The position numbers were made by a program, and so were the translations under genes. The notes below the pieces were generated by a model, which did not search any database, was not told where the DNA came from, and worked only from the letters and a program-made list of their open reading frames with translations. DNA of 64,000 bases, taken from Pollutimonas bauzanensis. Lineage in GTDB: Bacteria; Pseudomonadota; Gammaproteobacteria; Burkholderiales; Burkholderiaceae_B. The DNA is taken from assembly GCF_900129885.1 (NCBI RefSeq), contig NZ_FQXE01000020.1, positions 16,612 through 80,611 on the forward strand, given 5' to 3'. Below, piece after piece: positions 17,064-27,025 of this stretch. Each line of letters starts with the position of its first letter. Within the stretch, counting starts at the first letter, position 1.

Positions 17064-17870
17064 CTAAGTATTTTGGCGATTGTTTTTTGTGTCGGAAAAC
17101 ACGTCCAGTCCGATGGTCATGTCCAACAGCGTGATGACGACTACGGAAATGAAGATGGTGATCGCGGACACCGCGGCAATGCCTGGGTCCACGGAATACT
17201 GAACGTAGTTGAATAGCTGCACGGGTATCGTGTTCAAGGCGCCGGTGGTGTTGAATATGGATAGTTCGACATTGATCCACGAAGTGATGAAGCCGAAGAT
17301 GGCGCCGGTGATGATGCCCGGCTTGAGCAGCGGCAGCGTGATTCTGCAGAACGTCGTCCACGGCGAGGCGCCCAGATCCGCCGAGGCCTGCTCCAGCACC
17401 ACATGGTCGCGGGTGAGCACGCTGGAGACCGATTTCAGGATGAAGGGCGTCACGATCACGATGTGGCCGACGAGCAGCGCCATGAAGGTCTGCGAGAAGC
17501 CGAGGTAGCCGGTGAACTGCAGCAGCGCCGAGCCCAGCACCAGGTAGGGCAGCACCAGCGGCGACGCGAAAAGCGCGGCCAGGATGTGCTTGCCGGGAAA
17601 ATCGTGGCGCGCCAGCGCCAGGGCGCTGGGAATGGCGATGGCGATCCCCGCGGCGGTGGCGCAGGCCGCCAGGACCGTGCTGACCAGGAAGGACCTCACA
17701 TAGGTCGGATCGGCCAGCACGGCGCCATACCATTTGAAGGTCAGCCCTTGCGGCGGGAAGCTCAGGTAGCTGGCCGTCGTCAATGACGCGCCGATAATGA
17801 CCACCAGCGGCAATAACAGAAAGGCCAGGCAAACCAGCGCAATGGCTCTGATGGTTGATCGCGCGAGCAT
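17064..17870 (-). CDS. ABC importer permease, PotC-like
   Basis: 268-residue permease with six hydrophobic helices and the EAA loop (LEQASADLGASPWTTFCRITLPLLKPGI). It is of the spermidine/putrescine (MOI) importer type. The start 17870 overlaps the end region of the partner permease closely (2-bp gap). The frame is open far upstream but only as antisense-style sequence over the partner gene, so the short start is preferred. It forms the channel with the gene at 17873. Confidence 0.9.
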   Translation of the reverse strand: MLARSTIRAIALVCLAFLLLPLVVIIGASLTTASYLSFPPQGLTFKWYGAVLADPTYVRSFLVSTVLAACATAAGIAIAIPSALALARHDFPGKHILAALFASPLVLPYLVLGSALLQFTGYLGFSQTFMALLVGHIVIVTPFILKSVSSVLTRDHVVLEQASADLGASPWTTFCRITLPLLKPGIITGAIFGFITSWINVELSIFNTTGALNTIPVQLFNYVQYSVDPGIAAVSAITIFISVVVITLLDMTIGLDVFSDTKNNRQNT

Positions 17871-17872
17871 AG

Positions 17873-18712
17873 TCAATTCCCTCCCTTGACGCGGCCGATA
17901 TGGTTGGCGATGCCTATCAGGCCCAGCGTGAACACCAGCAGGACTATGCTTAGCGCGCCGCCATAGTTGAAGTTGAATACCGTGCTGTACTGCTGGTAGA
18001 TCAGCATCGGCAGGACGGTTACCCTGCCTCCGGACAGCAAGGCGGGCGTCACGTAGGCGCTGACCGCCAGGGCGAACACCATGATTGCGCCCGAAGCCAG
18101 CCCCGGCAGGGAAAGGGGAAACGTGATGTGGAAAAAGGTTCTCGCCGGGCTGGCGCCCAGGTCCTTGGAGGCGGCTTCCAGCGATCGGTCCATCCGCGCC
18201 AGCGCAGTCCCCACGGCCAGCACGACAAATGGCAGCAGGATATACACCATCCCTATCAGGATGCCGCCTTCGCTGCCGATGAAGCGTACCGGCCGCTGGA
18301 CGAGGTCCAGGTAGCGCAAGGCGTCGTTGACCAGCCCGTTGCGCCCCAGCAGTATCATCCAGCCGAACGAGCGCACGATATTGCTGGTGAACAAGGGCAC
18401 GACCAGAATAATGATGCAGGCCCGCCTCCACCAGGGCGAGCGGACTATCCTCACCAGGTACCACGACAGCGGGTAGCCCAGCAGCAGGCATATCACGGTG
18501 GTAAAAAAGGCGATGCGGAAAGTGGTCAGGATGACGTCCCAGTGGTACTGATCCAGCAGGACTTTCGCATAATTGGCAAGGCTTGCGCCGCCGGTGGACG
18601 GGTCCAGGAAGCTGGATGTCAGCACGACGCTGAGCGGCACCAGGAAAAAGGCCAGGAAGAACAGAAACGGCAGCGCGATCAGCTTCAGGGCCATGGACAC
18701 CTTGCTCGACAT
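17873..18712 (-). CDS. ABC importer permease, PotB-like
   Basis: 279-residue permease with an N-terminal anchor helix, a periplasmic loop and five further helices. The EAA loop reads LEAASKDLGASPARTFFHITFPLSLPG. It follows the ATPase gene with only 2 bp between and precedes the PotC-like gene by 2 bp, so the three are tightly coupled. Confidence 0.9.
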   Translation of the reverse strand: MSSKVSMALKLIALPFLFFLAFFLVPLSVVLTSSFLDPSTGGASLANYAKVLLDQYHWDVILTTFRIAFFTTVICLLLGYPLSWYLVRIVRSPWWRRACIIILVVPLFTSNIVRSFGWMILLGRNGLVNDALRYLDLVQRPVRFIGSEGGILIGMVYILLPFVVLAVGTALARMDRSLEAASKDLGASPARTFFHITFPLSLPGLASGAIMVFALAVSAYVTPALLSGGRVTVLPMLIYQQYSTVFNFNYGGALSIVLLVFTLGLIGIANHIGRVKGGN

Positions 18713-18714
18713 GG

Positions 18715-19770
18715 CTAGGCCTCGACGAAGTGAACGCGCTCGGCCGGAAACCGGACGTTGACCAGGTCTCCTTTGCGCAGGCTCAAGTCGTTCGCGCCGA
18801 TGCGCCTTACTTCCACATGGGCATCGTTGAGCTGCAGGTAAATAGTGGTGTAGCTGCCTATGCTGACCACGTCCAGCACGCGCGCCTGGCGCGTTCCCAT
18901 CGTATGGGCGTCGTCCGAACGCCGGACTTCAATGTCTTCGGGGCGAAACATGGCGACGAGGCCGCGCTTGTCGTACGCATCGGCCTGCCGCAGCGGCATG
19001 TCGCAGCAGGTGAGGCGCAGCTGCCCGCTGGCGTAATGGCAGTCCAGCAGATTGGCGTCGCCGATGAAGTCGGCGACGAAGCGGCTCGCGGGCCGCTTGT
19101 AGATTTCGTCTCCCGTGCCGATCTGCTCGATGGCGCCCTGGTTCATGACGACGATGCGGTCCGCCATCGCCATGGCCTCTTCCTGATCATGCGTCACGAA
19201 GATGAATGAGATCGCCAGTTTTTCCTGCAGGGCTTTGAGCTCCCGCTGCATGCGCTTGCGCAGTTTCATGTCCAGCGCCGACAATGGCTCGTCCAGAAGC
19301 AGCAGCTTGGGGCGGTTCACAATGGCGCGGGCCAGCGCCACGCGCTGGCGCTGGCCGCCCGACATGTCAGCGGGATAGCGCGCCGCCATTTGCGACAGGC
19401 CCACCATTTCCAGCGCTTCCTGGGCGCGCGTCCTGGCCTCGGCCTTGCCGGCGCCGGTCCGCAAGGGGCCGTATGAAACGTTGTCCAGCACCGACATATG
19501 CGGGAACAGGGCGTAGTTCTGGAAAACCGTGTTCAGGGTCCTTTTGTGCGGGGGCACATCGGTGATGTCTTTTCCGTCGATATGGATGCGCCCCGAGTCC
19601 GGCGTCAGGAATCCCGCGAGCGTCGCCAGCAGCGTGGTCTTGCCGCAGCCGCTGGGCCCGAGCAGCGCAATGAATTCGCCGTGCATCACGTCCAGGCTCA
19701 CATCGCTGAGGGCCTTGAATTTTTTTTGGTAGGTCTTGTTAAGCTTGTCAACGGATAGCAGAGCAGCCAT
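18715..19770 (-). CDS. ABC importer ATPase, PotA/UgpC-like
   Basis: 351-residue ATPase with Walker A GPSGCGKTT, Q-loop, signature MSGGQRQRVALARA, Walker B LLLLDEPLSALD, the switch His in FVTHDQEEAM and a C-terminal TOBE regulatory domain from about residue 270. ATG 19770 begins the conserved domain. It energises the permease pair encoded downstream. Confidence 0.93.
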   Translation of the reverse strand: MAALLSVDKLNKTYQKKFKALSDVSLDVMHGEFIALLGPSGCGKTTLLATLAGFLTPDSGRIHIDGKDITDVPPHKRTLNTVFQNYALFPHMSVLDNVSYGPLRTGAGKAEARTRAQEALEMVGLSQMAARYPADMSGGQRQRVALARAIVNRPKLLLLDEPLSALDMKLRKRMQRELKALQEKLAISFIFVTHDQEEAMAMADRIVVMNQGAIEQIGTGDEIYKRPASRFVADFIGDANLLDCHYASGQLRLTCCDMPLRQADAYDKRGLVAMFRPEDIEVRRSDDAHTMGTRQARVLDVVSIGSYTTIYLQLNDAHVEVRRIGANDLSLRKGDLVNVRFPAERVHFVEA

Positions 19771-19878
19771 GTCAGTCAGTCCATACTCGGTTGTGTGCGG
19801 CGCTGGAGCGCCCGGGCGGGCGCCGCGCCGGCCCGCCGGCGCGGCCAAGGGCAAGGGCAAGGCGCGCGTGTCGCGGGC

Positions 19879-20928
19879 TTATTTGTTGGCGACTTCGCGG
19901 TTCCAGTCGCTGGTGATGGAGGCGCGCAATTTGTTGATTTCCGTCCAATCCAGCAGGTTCAGGTCGGCGATGCTGCCGCCAACGCCCCAGGGCATCTTGC
20001 CGGCCACCGCCGCGCTTGGCTTGGCGCCCTTGACCGCTGGCCCCAGGTACAGGCTATCGGCCAGGCATTGCGAGGACTCTGGAGTCAATGCCTGGTTGAT
20101 GAATTGCGCGCCGTTGCCGCCTTGCGGCGAGTTCTTGACCAGATGCAGGCGCGCGTCGGTGGCCCATACGCCTTCTTTGGGAACGGCAAAGCCTATGGGC
20201 AGGCCTTTGTCGGCCAGTCCCCAGGCGCCTACGTTGAAATGGGCGCCGATGACCGCCTCGCCCGACTGGAAGGCATTGCTCGCCGCGCCCGAGCTGTCAA
20301 AATACGACGCCACGTCGAGATCATGCAGTTTCTTGTACACCGGCGACAAGCCCGTCAATGGCACTTTCCAGATATTGGCCAGGAAGGCGATGAACGGCAC
20401 TCCCGCCGAGTTGGCCGGCGAAGGAACCACTACCGCGCCGGCATAGGCCGGGTCCCACAGCGCATCCCACGAAGCGGGCGCCTGGGTGATTTCTTTTTTG
20501 TTATAGGCGATGCCTAATGAATAAAAGCCCGCGCTGACCGCGAATATATCCTTGCCCCCGGCCTTGTACACGGCGGCCGGCTCCAGGTTGGCGATGTTGG
20601 GAATGGCGGCTTGCGTAAGCGGCGCGAGCAAGCCATCCGCCTGGGCCAGTTCGCTGATGCCGCCATCCAGAAACGCCACGTCGATGACCGGCTTGCCCTG
20701 CTGCTGGCGCAGCTTGGCCAGCGTGGTGTTGGAGGTGCCGATTTCGGGAACGACCGTGACCCCCGTTTTCTTGGTGTAAGGGTCGGCGATGCATGTCTTG
20801 AACGCGTCGCCCCAGTTGCCGCCATACCAGGCGACCCGCACTTCGCTTGCGTTGGCGCCGGCGGCTGCGGCCAATAGGGCCGCCAGCCCCATGAGCGCCG
20901 GCGATTTCAGTGGCAGTCTTGTCTTCAT
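19879..20928 (-). CDS. ABC importer substrate-binding protein, PotD-like
   Basis: 349-residue periplasmic binding protein of the PotD/iron(III)-type cluster, with a signal peptide of about 28 residues ending AGANA. It opens EVRVAWYGGNWGDAF and ends in a helical region. It is the first gene of the leftward operon, with a good AGGAAG site before ATG 20928 and a 108-bp gap before the ATPase that may hold a processing signal. The companion proline racemase-family gene suggests a proline/hydroxyproline derivative or betaine-like ligand rather than a polyamine (inference). Confidence 0.9.
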   Translation of the reverse strand: MKTRLPLKSPALMGLAALLAAAAGANASEVRVAWYGGNWGDAFKTCIADPYTKKTGVTVVPEIGTSNTTLAKLRQQQGKPVIDVAFLDGGISELAQADGLLAPLTQAAIPNIANLEPAAVYKAGGKDIFAVSAGFYSLGIAYNKKEITQAPASWDALWDPAYAGAVVVPSPANSAGVPFIAFLANIWKVPLTGLSPVYKKLHDLDVASYFDSSGAASNAFQSGEAVIGAHFNVGAWGLADKGLPIGFAVPKEGVWATDARLHLVKNSPQGGNGAQFINQALTPESSQCLADSLYLGPAVKGAKPSAAVAGKMPWGVGGSIADLNLLDWTEINKLRASITSDWNREVANK

Positions 20929-21121
20929 TGTATTTTCTTCCTGTGGCTTATACATCAGCAGATGAACGGCGCTAAGGGCCTCGTTATGGATTCGAGGTTT
21001 TGGAGACCTTATGTTGCATCGATTAAGAGCCGGGAAATTGTATTTAAAGGACGAAAACTAGTATATTTACGACACATCCGCGCCTGATGCGCCCCTTGGC
21101 CCTTAAGCGGACAGCCCTTCC

Positions 21122-22135
21122 ATGCTTAGCGAACGTCCAGATTCCCGTATTGCCGCCAGGCCGCAAGAGGATGCGCCTTCGGCGCCCCTGCGCGTGGGCA
21201 TCGTGCTGCTGCATCAATTCACCCTGACCGCCTTTGCCGGTTTTCTGGATGTCTTGCGCCTGGCCTCCGACTACGGCGGCAATAGCCGGCAGATATTGAT
21301 CCGCTGGCGGGTGATGAGCGTGGACGGCGCGCCGCGGCGGTCCAGCGCCGGCACCCTGCAAGTCGAGCTGACCGATCTGGGCGATGTCGGGGACTTCGAC
21401 TATATCGCGGTGTGCGGCGGCAACAGCTACACCAACACCACTCCCTCCAAGAAGCTGTCGGCCTGGCTGGTCCAGGCGTACAAGCATAAGGTCATATTGC
21501 TGGGCCTGTGCACCGGCACCTTCGCCATTGCCCAGGCGGGCATAGTCGGCAACCGGGCGGTATGCGTGCATTGGAATGTCATTGAGGAATTCCAGCGGCA
21601 GTTCCCCACCATAAAGTGCAATGTCGACAATTTGTTCGTGGACGCCGGGGCGCTGGTGACCTGCGCCGGCTCCACCGCGGCCATCGACCTGGCTTTGTAT
21701 TTGTTGACGCGCCACTATGGCAAGGAAAAAGCGCAGCAGGCCTTGCGCCACATGATGCTGCACAGCATCCGGCCGGCGCGTTTGCCGCAGGCCCATTTTT
21801 ATATCGACCTGGACCAGGTGAGCGACCTGCGGGTGCACAAGGCGGTGCATTTCATAGAGCAGCGCATCGACGATTTCCCGTCGGTTTCCAGCATAGCGGC
21901 CCATGTGGGCGTCAGCCCCCGCCAGTTGGAGCGGATCTTCAAGGCCGCCCTGAACACGACCCCGGCCGCGCTGCACCGCGTGATGCGTTTGCAGTACGGC
22001 AAGTGGCTGGTCACCAATACGCGCGACAGCATTACGGAAATAGCGCTGAGCTGCGGGTTTTCGGACAGTTCCCATTTCGCCCGGGAGTTCAAGCTGCTGT
22101 TCGGGGAAACGCCGCGGACTTTCCGGGGCGGCTAA
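21122..22135 (+). CDS. GlxA-family AraC-type regulator with DJ-1/PfpI-like domain
   Basis: 337-residue regulator. Residues about 24-210 form a DJ-1/PfpI (class I amidotransferase-like) domain with the elbow Cys in GLCTGTFAIAQAG. Residues about 235-337 are the AraC double helix-turn-helix (VGVSPRQLERIFK, ITEIALSCGFSDSSHFAREFK). GlxA-type regulators control carnitine, arginine and quaternary-amine catabolism in this group of bacteria. It is divergent from the potD-like gene (193-bp shared control region) and is the probable activator of that operon. Confidence 0.9.
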   Translation: MLSERPDSRIAARPQEDAPSAPLRVGIVLLHQFTLTAFAGFLDVLRLASDYGGNSRQILIRWRVMSVDGAPRRSSAGTLQVELTDLGDVGDFDYIAVCGGNSYTNTTPSKKLSAWLVQAYKHKVILLGLCTGTFAIAQAGIVGNRAVCVHWNVIEEFQRQFPTIKCNVDNLFVDAGALVTCAGSTAAIDLALYLLTRHYGKEKAQQALRHMMLHSIRPARLPQAHFYIDLDQVSDLRVHKAVHFIEQRIDDFPSVSSIAAHVGVSPRQLERIFKAALNTTPAALHRVMRLQYGKWLVTNTRDSITEIALSCGFSDSSHFAREFKLLFGETPRTFRGG

Positions 22136-22199
22136 AGCCCCTGCCGGCATCCAAATATCCTTACAATACCTGTCACAAATTCTCGCATAAGGACTGATT

Positions 22200-22874
22200 A
22201 TGGACGCCGATTTCTGGCTGGAGCGGTGGCGCGATGGGCAGACGCGTTTCCACCAAGACAGGGTGACGCCATTGCTGCAAAAATACTGGCCGTCCCTGTC
22301 CCTGGAGGCGGGCAGCCGCGTGCTGGTGCCGCTATGCGGCAAATCGCTGGACCTGGTCTGGCTGGCGCGGCAAGGCCACCAGGTGCTCGGGGTCGAGCTG
22401 TCGCCGCTGGCCGTGGATCAGTTCTTCGCCGAGAATGGCCTGCGGCCCGAGGCCCGCGATTCGGCCCTGGGCCGCCACCATGTCGCGGGCAACATCGAGA
22501 TCATCTGCGGCGACATTTTCGCCCTGGATCAGGCCACGCTCGCCGCATGCGCCGGGGTCTATGACCGCGCCGCCCTCGTCGCCCTGCCCGCCGGCATGCG
22601 CGAACGCTATGTGCGGCATGTGTACGGGCAGCTTTCGGATCAATACCGCGGGCTGCTGCTTACGCTGGACTACCGCCAGGAACAGATGGACGGCCCGCCC
22701 TTCTCGGTACGGGAGGCCGAAGTGCTTTCCCTGTATGGGACGCATTCCGACGCCCAGGTCATAGACCGGCGCAGCATCCTGGACAAGGAACCCAAATTCG
22801 CCGAGCGCGGCCTGACCGGGCTGGACACCGTCGTGTATCGGCTCGGCCGCAAGGCCGCAGCTTCCACGGCTTAG
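22200..22874 (+). CDS. tpm: Thiopurine S-methyltransferase
   Basis: 224-residue cytosolic SAM-dependent methyltransferase matching the bacterial TPMT family along its length: the N-terminal [18 protein letters not shown] site [31 protein letters not shown] and [10 protein letters not shown]. It methylates thiopurines and, in environmental bacteria, selenium and tellurium oxyanions (family knowledge). It overlaps the convergent LysR gene by 4 bp at the stop codons. Confidence 0.94.
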   Translation: MDADFWLERWRDGQTRFHQDRVTPLLQKYWPSLSLEAGSRVLVPLCGKSLDLVWLARQGHQVLGVELSPLAVDQFFAENGLRPEARDSALGRHHVAGNIEIICGDIFALDQATLAACAGVYDRAALVALPAGMRERYVRHVYGQLSDQYRGLLLTLDYRQEQMDGPPFSVREAEVLSLYGTHSDAQVIDRRSILDKEPKFAERGLTGLDTVVYRLGRKAAASTA

Positions 22875-23743
22875 GCCCTGTACTCTTCCACCGCCGCTTT
22901 CAGGAACACCTCGACCAGTTGCAGCCTGGGCGAGGAGCGCGCCCAGATCAGGCCGAAGCGCCGCGGCGCGCAGGGGCTGGGCAGCGGCAGGCTGACGACG
23001 TTCAGGCCCTGTTTCCACAGGTTCCATGCATTGGGCACGATGGCGACCCCCAGCCCTTTGTTGACCATCAGGGAGATGGATTCGGTGGAGGCCAGCTCGA
23101 AGCGCTCCTTGGGAACGATGCCGGCTTTCTTCAGATATTGTTCTATCTGCTGGCCGACCCAGCTGTTCTTGTCGTAGCGGATAAAGGATTCCTGCCTCAG
23201 CAGGTCGTGCGCGCTCTTGCCCTGGTGCCTGGCCGACGCCAGCAAGAAGAAATGTTCTTCGCTGAGCAGCCGCCAGCCTATGCGCTTGGGCATGGCGAAG
23301 GGCGGCTCCAGGGCGATGGCGGCATCCAGTTCATTGTTTTCGACGCTGGGATAAAAGTCGCTGGACAAGCCGGGCCGTATGGACACCTGCAGGGAGGGAT
23401 AACGGTCGATCAGCGTAGCCAGGATATTCGGAATCGTGCTGTTCAATGAGGTATTGCCCGCCCCCAGCCTCAGCTCGCCCCTTATTTCCTGGGTATTGGC
23501 CAATGCCGTCAATGAATCGATGTCATCCAATATTTTCTGTGATGTTTCCAGGATGCGGTAGGCCGCGTTGGTCAGGTGCACGGTCTTGCCCGAACGGGTG
23601 ATGAGCGCCGTCCCGAGCTCCTCTTCCAGCGCCTTCATTTGCTGCGCCACCGCGCCGTGGGTCACGTTCAGGCGGCGGGCGGCCTCGGCCATAGAGCCGT
23701 GGCGGAAGACGGCTATCAGGGTATTCAGGAATCGGGTATTCAT
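22871..23743 (-). CDS. LysR-family transcriptional regulator
   Basis: 290-residue LysR regulator. An N-terminal helix-turn-helix ([27 protein letters not shown]) is followed by a two-lobed effector domain. It is divergent from the citE/bug/caiB cluster, 90 bp away, with an AT-rich dyad directly against its start codon. It is therefore the probable controller of that cluster and of itself. Confidence 0.92.
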   Translation of the reverse strand: MNTRFLNTLIAVFRHGSMAEAARRLNVTHGAVAQQMKALEEELGTALITRSGKTVHLTNAAYRILETSQKILDDIDSLTALANTQEIRGELRLGAGNTSLNSTIPNILATLIDRYPSLQVSIRPGLSSDFYPSVENNELDAAIALEPPFAMPKRIGWRLLSEEHFFLLASARHQGKSAHDLLRQESFIRYDKNSWVGQQIEQYLKKAGIVPKERFELASTESISLMVNKGLGVAIVPNAWNLWKQGLNVVSLPLPSPCAPRRFGLIWARSSPRLQLVEVFLKAAVEEYRA

Positions 23744-23764
23744 AAAGATAGAATATATATCTTT
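23744..23764. promoter_or_regulatory. LysR-type binding dyad
   Basis: AAAGATA (23744-23750) and TATCTTT (23758-23764) form a perfect 7-bp inverted repeat around an AT-rich centre in the divergent promoter. Its left end abuts the regulator's ATG, and its size and placement fit a LysR recognition site. Confidence 0.55.
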
Positions 23765-23833
23765 TAAAGGTAGCCAACAAACCCCTGGGCCGACCGGCCG
23801 CTGTGCATAATCGCCTTTCCAGGAGACAAAAAC

Positions 23834-24724
23834 ATGCGCAGCAAATTATTTGTACCGGCATCGCGGCCGGAGCTGTTCGCCAAGGCGATGGACAGCAAGG
23901 CGGACGCCATCAGTTTCGACTTGGAGGATTCGGTCCTGCACGAGCGCAAGGGCTATGCCCGCGACGAACTGGGCCGGCTATTCAATGGCGGCGCGTTCGA
24001 AGCGGGCAAGCGGCAGACACGCAAGACCATTATCGTGCGCATCAACCCCTTGGGCACCGAGTACTTCGCGCAGGACCTGAAGGCCGCCTGCCATGCCCAC
24101 GTCGATATCATCAATATCCCGAAAATCGACTCGGCCGACGATGTCATGGCCTTCATCGGCCTGCTGGCCGAGGCCGAGCAGGCATTCAACGCCAAGTCGG
24201 ACAGGAAGGCGGATATAAAAGTCCTGGCGAATATCGAAACGCCTGTCGCGCTGCATAACGCCGCCGGGATTGCCGCGGCCCACCCCAAGGTGTGGGGCCT
24301 GCAACTGGGCCTGGGCGACATGTTCGAGCCCCTGAATATCGCCCGCTATGACGCGCTGAATGTGCACGCGGTCATGTTCGAGTTGCGCATGGCTGCGGCG
24401 CGCTCCGCTTGCGTCGTATATGACTCCGCCTACGCCGACGTGGCGAATGCCGACGGCTACCGGCGCGAGGCCATGCAGGCCAGGAGCCTGGGCTTCCTTG
24501 GCAAGACCTGCATACACCCGAGCCAGGTGGCGATAGCCAATGAAGTCTTCAGCCCGAGCGCGCAGGAAGTCGCATGGGCCGAGAAAATCGTGGCGGCCGC
24601 CGCCGATAACGACGTCAACGGAGCTTACCTCGTCGACGGAAAAATGATAGACGCGCCCTTCATAGCGCGGGCACGATTCATCATCAACCAGGCGCAAGCG
24701 CTGTCGTCCGACGGCCGTGACTGA
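23834..24724 (+). CDS. HpcH/HpaI aldolase / CitE-like CoA-ester lyase
   Basis: 296-residue (beta/alpha)8-barrel protein with the family features LFVPASRPELF, DLEDSV, RINPLGT, the metal-binding Glu in NIETP and Asp in LGLGDM, and the GFLGKTCIHPSQV C-terminal segment. It cleaves malyl- or citramalyl-type CoA esters. It heads a rightward operon with a Bug receptor and a CoA-transferase, which together could activate an imported acid to its CoA ester and cleave it. Confidence 0.9.
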   Translation: MRSKLFVPASRPELFAKAMDSKADAISFDLEDSVLHERKGYARDELGRLFNGGAFEAGKRQTRKTIIVRINPLGTEYFAQDLKAACHAHVDIINIPKIDSADDVMAFIGLLAEAEQAFNAKSDRKADIKVLANIETPVALHNAAGIAAAHPKVWGLQLGLGDMFEPLNIARYDALNVHAVMFELRMAAARSACVVYDSAYADVANADGYRREAMQARSLGFLGKTCIHPSQVAIANEVFSPSAQEVAWAEKIVAAAADNDVNGAYLVDGKMIDAPFIARARFIINQAQALSSDGRD

Positions 24725-24746
24725 TACGCCACACAGGAGACTACAC

Positions 24747-25751
24747 ATGACAAAAGCAAAATCGCCCGCTGCGCTGCGCATACGGATAGGCGGCGCGCTG
24801 CTGCTGGCGGGGTTCGCCGCGGCGCTGGCGCCGCTCGCCGGCGCCGCCGCGCCCTTTCCCAATGGCCAGCCCATCACCCTGGTCGTGCCCTATCCGCCGG
24901 GCGGGTCGAATGATTCGTTTGCGCGCGCCGTGGGCGCCAAGCTGGGCGCGTTGCTGGATACTTCCGTGGTCATCGTGAACAAGGGCGGCGCGGGCGGTTC
25001 CATCGGGGCGGCCCAGGTGGCGCGGGCCAAGCCGGACGGCTATACGCTGGCGGCGGTATCGTCCAGCTTCACCACCAATGCCGCCATACAGGGCGACCTG
25101 CCTTTTGACGCCGAAAAAGACTTCAAGGCCGTGGCGCTGATGGCCAAAGGCCCGTTCATTGTCGCCGTCAAGCAAGGCCTGCCGGCCAAGTCTATGGCCG
25201 ACCTGATCGCCCTGGCCAAAAAGGCCCCCGGCGCCATCAATTATTCCAGCTCGGGCCCCGGCAGCAGCAACCAGTTCGCCACCGAAATGCTCAATTCGGC
25301 CGCGGGAATCAAGATGACGCATATACCGTACCGCGGCATGGGGCCGGCCACCGCGGCCCTGATGGGCGACCAGGTCGACGTGCTGGTCGCCAGCGGCCCC
25401 TCGCTGCTGCCGGCCATCAACACGGGCAAGGCCCGGGCCATCGCCATCACCAGCCTCGAGCCCAGCCCCATCGCGCCGGACCTCAAGCCCGTCGCCGACG
25501 CGGTTCCGGGCTATGAATTCAGCCTGTGGTGGGGCATCCTGGCTCCCGCCGGCACGCCCGACGCCATCGTCGACAAGCTGAACGAGGCCGTGCAGCAGGT
25601 CGTGACCACGCCGGAAATGAAAGCCTTCTTCGTGCGCGAAGGCGCCGAATTCGCCACCGCATCGGCGCGGGACTATCAGAAAATCATCAAGGACGACATT
25701 GTCCGGTGGAAGAAAGTCGCCGCCGAAAGCCATATCACCGTCCAGAAATAA
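24747..25751 (+). CDS. Bug-family (TctC-like) tripartite tricarboxylate receptor
   Basis: 334-residue periplasmic binding protein with a signal peptide ending near AGAAA and the family opening FPNGQPITLVVPYPPGGSNDSFAR, followed by VVNKGGAGGSIG. Bug receptors bind carboxylates, and many orphan copies occur in Bordetella and relatives. An AGGAGA site precedes ATG 24747. No tctA or tctB permease genes lie nearby, so the permease must be elsewhere or shared. Confidence 0.92.
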   Translation: MTKAKSPAALRIRIGGALLLAGFAAALAPLAGAAAPFPNGQPITLVVPYPPGGSNDSFARAVGAKLGALLDTSVVIVNKGGAGGSIGAAQVARAKPDGYTLAAVSSSFTTNAAIQGDLPFDAEKDFKAVALMAKGPFIVAVKQGLPAKSMADLIALAKKAPGAINYSSSGPGSSNQFATEMLNSAAGIKMTHIPYRGMGPATAALMGDQVDVLVASGPSLLPAINTGKARAIAITSLEPSPIAPDLKPVADAVPGYEFSLWWGILAPAGTPDAIVDKLNEAVQQVVTTPEMKAFFVREGAEFATASARDYQKIIKDDIVRWKKVAAESHITVQK

Positions 25752-25799
25752 TCGCGCCGGGCCCGCAACGCCGGGCTTGCGCGCCAAGGTTGCACATTC

Positions 25800-27014
25800 A
25801 TGGGGCAGTCAATGTCAGTACAAAGTTCAGCGCCGCTGGCGGGTATCAAGGTTTTGGATCTCAGCGCCTACATAGCCGGTCCATACGGCTGCAGCCTCCT
25901 GGCCGACCTGGGCGCGCAAGTCATCAAGATCGAACCGCCGGACGGCGACAACCTGCGCAAGTATCCATCGACGCTGGCGGCCGAAAGCCGCGCCTTCCTG
26001 GGCGTGAACCGCGGCAAGGCCGGCCTGTGCCTGGACCTCAAAAAAGAAATGGGCTATGAAGTGCTGGTGAAGCTGGTGCAGGAAGCCGATGTGCTGGTGC
26101 ACAATTTCAGGCCGTCGGTGCCGCCCCGCCTGAAAATCGATTACGAAACCCTCAGCCGCATCAATCCACGGCTCATTTATTGCTCCATGACCGGCTATGG
26201 CAAAACCGGCCCGCTCGCCGACAAGGCGGGCTACGACCAGGTGCTGCAGGCCCGCAGCGGCATCTGTTCCGCGCAGGGCAGCAGAGAGCAGCCCGAAATC
26301 GTCTACGGCTCCGCCGTCGACTACTATGCCGCGGCCATGGTCTCGTCCGGCGTCAGCGCCGCGCTGTACCAGCGCGAGCGCAGCGGGCGGGGGCAGGAAG
26401 TCTGCGTGTCGCTGCTGGGCAGCGCGCTGGCCATGCAGTCGGCGCGCCTGATCATGGCCGAAGGCGAACCCAGGCACATAGACCGGGACATGCGCTCGGG
26501 CGGCATAACCGGCATACACCCGACCAAGAGCGGGCACCTGTACCTGTCGGCCAATACACCGCATTTCTGGAACGCCTTGTGCGCCCTGGCCGGCGTGCCC
26601 GGGCTGGCCGCCAACGAAAACTACGACACGGTCAAGAAGCGCGCCATCCATGCCGGCGAAATCGTCCCCGTGATCCGCCAGGCCCTGCAGGCAAGGACGG
26701 CCCTGGAATGGGAAGAGGTCTTCGGCACCGCCGTGCCATGCTCGGCGGTGCGCCACGTCGAGGACATGTTCGATGATGAGCAAGTGGCCGACCAGGGCTT
26801 CATCGTCGATCAGCACCACCCGAAAGTAGGCGGCTATAAAGGCGTCGCCAGGCTGATCAAGTTCAGCGGCGCCGAAGACAGCCCGCCGCCCTGCGGCGCG
26901 CCCGTACTGGGCCAGCATACGCAAGACATCCTGCGCCGCCTCGGCTATAGCGATGAACAGATACGGGCGGGGCTGGATGCAGGCGCCGTGGCGGGCCCGC
27001 GCGGCGGAGGCTAG
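25800..27014 (+). CDS. Class III CoA-transferase (CaiB/BaiF family)
   Basis: 404-residue CoA-transferase with the N-terminal LAGIKVLDLSAYIAGPYG, KIEPPDGDNLRK, GVNRGKAGLCLDLK, NFRPSV and the SMTGYGKTGP loop. The catalytic Asp is probably the one in GYDQVLQA. It transfers CoA between a donor ester and an acid, probably the ligand of the neighbouring Bug receptor, producing the CoA ester for the CitE-like lyase. ATG 25800 or 25812 may be used. Confidence 0.92.
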   Translation: MGQSMSVQSSAPLAGIKVLDLSAYIAGPYGCSLLADLGAQVIKIEPPDGDNLRKYPSTLAAESRAFLGVNRGKAGLCLDLKKEMGYEVLVKLVQEADVLVHNFRPSVPPRLKIDYETLSRINPRLIYCSMTGYGKTGPLADKAGYDQVLQARSGICSAQGSREQPEIVYGSAVDYYAAAMVSSGVSAALYQRERSGRGQEVCVSLLGSALAMQSARLIMAEGEPRHIDRDMRSGGITGIHPTKSGHLYLSANTPHFWNALCALAGVPGLAANENYDTVKKRAIHAGEIVPVIRQALQARTALEWEEVFGTAVPCSAVRHVEDMFDDEQVADQGFIVDQHHPKVGGYKGVARLIKFSGAEDSPPPCGAPVLGQHTQDILRRLGYSDEQIRAGLDAGAVAGPRGGG

Positions 27015-27025
27015 AATAAACGCCT

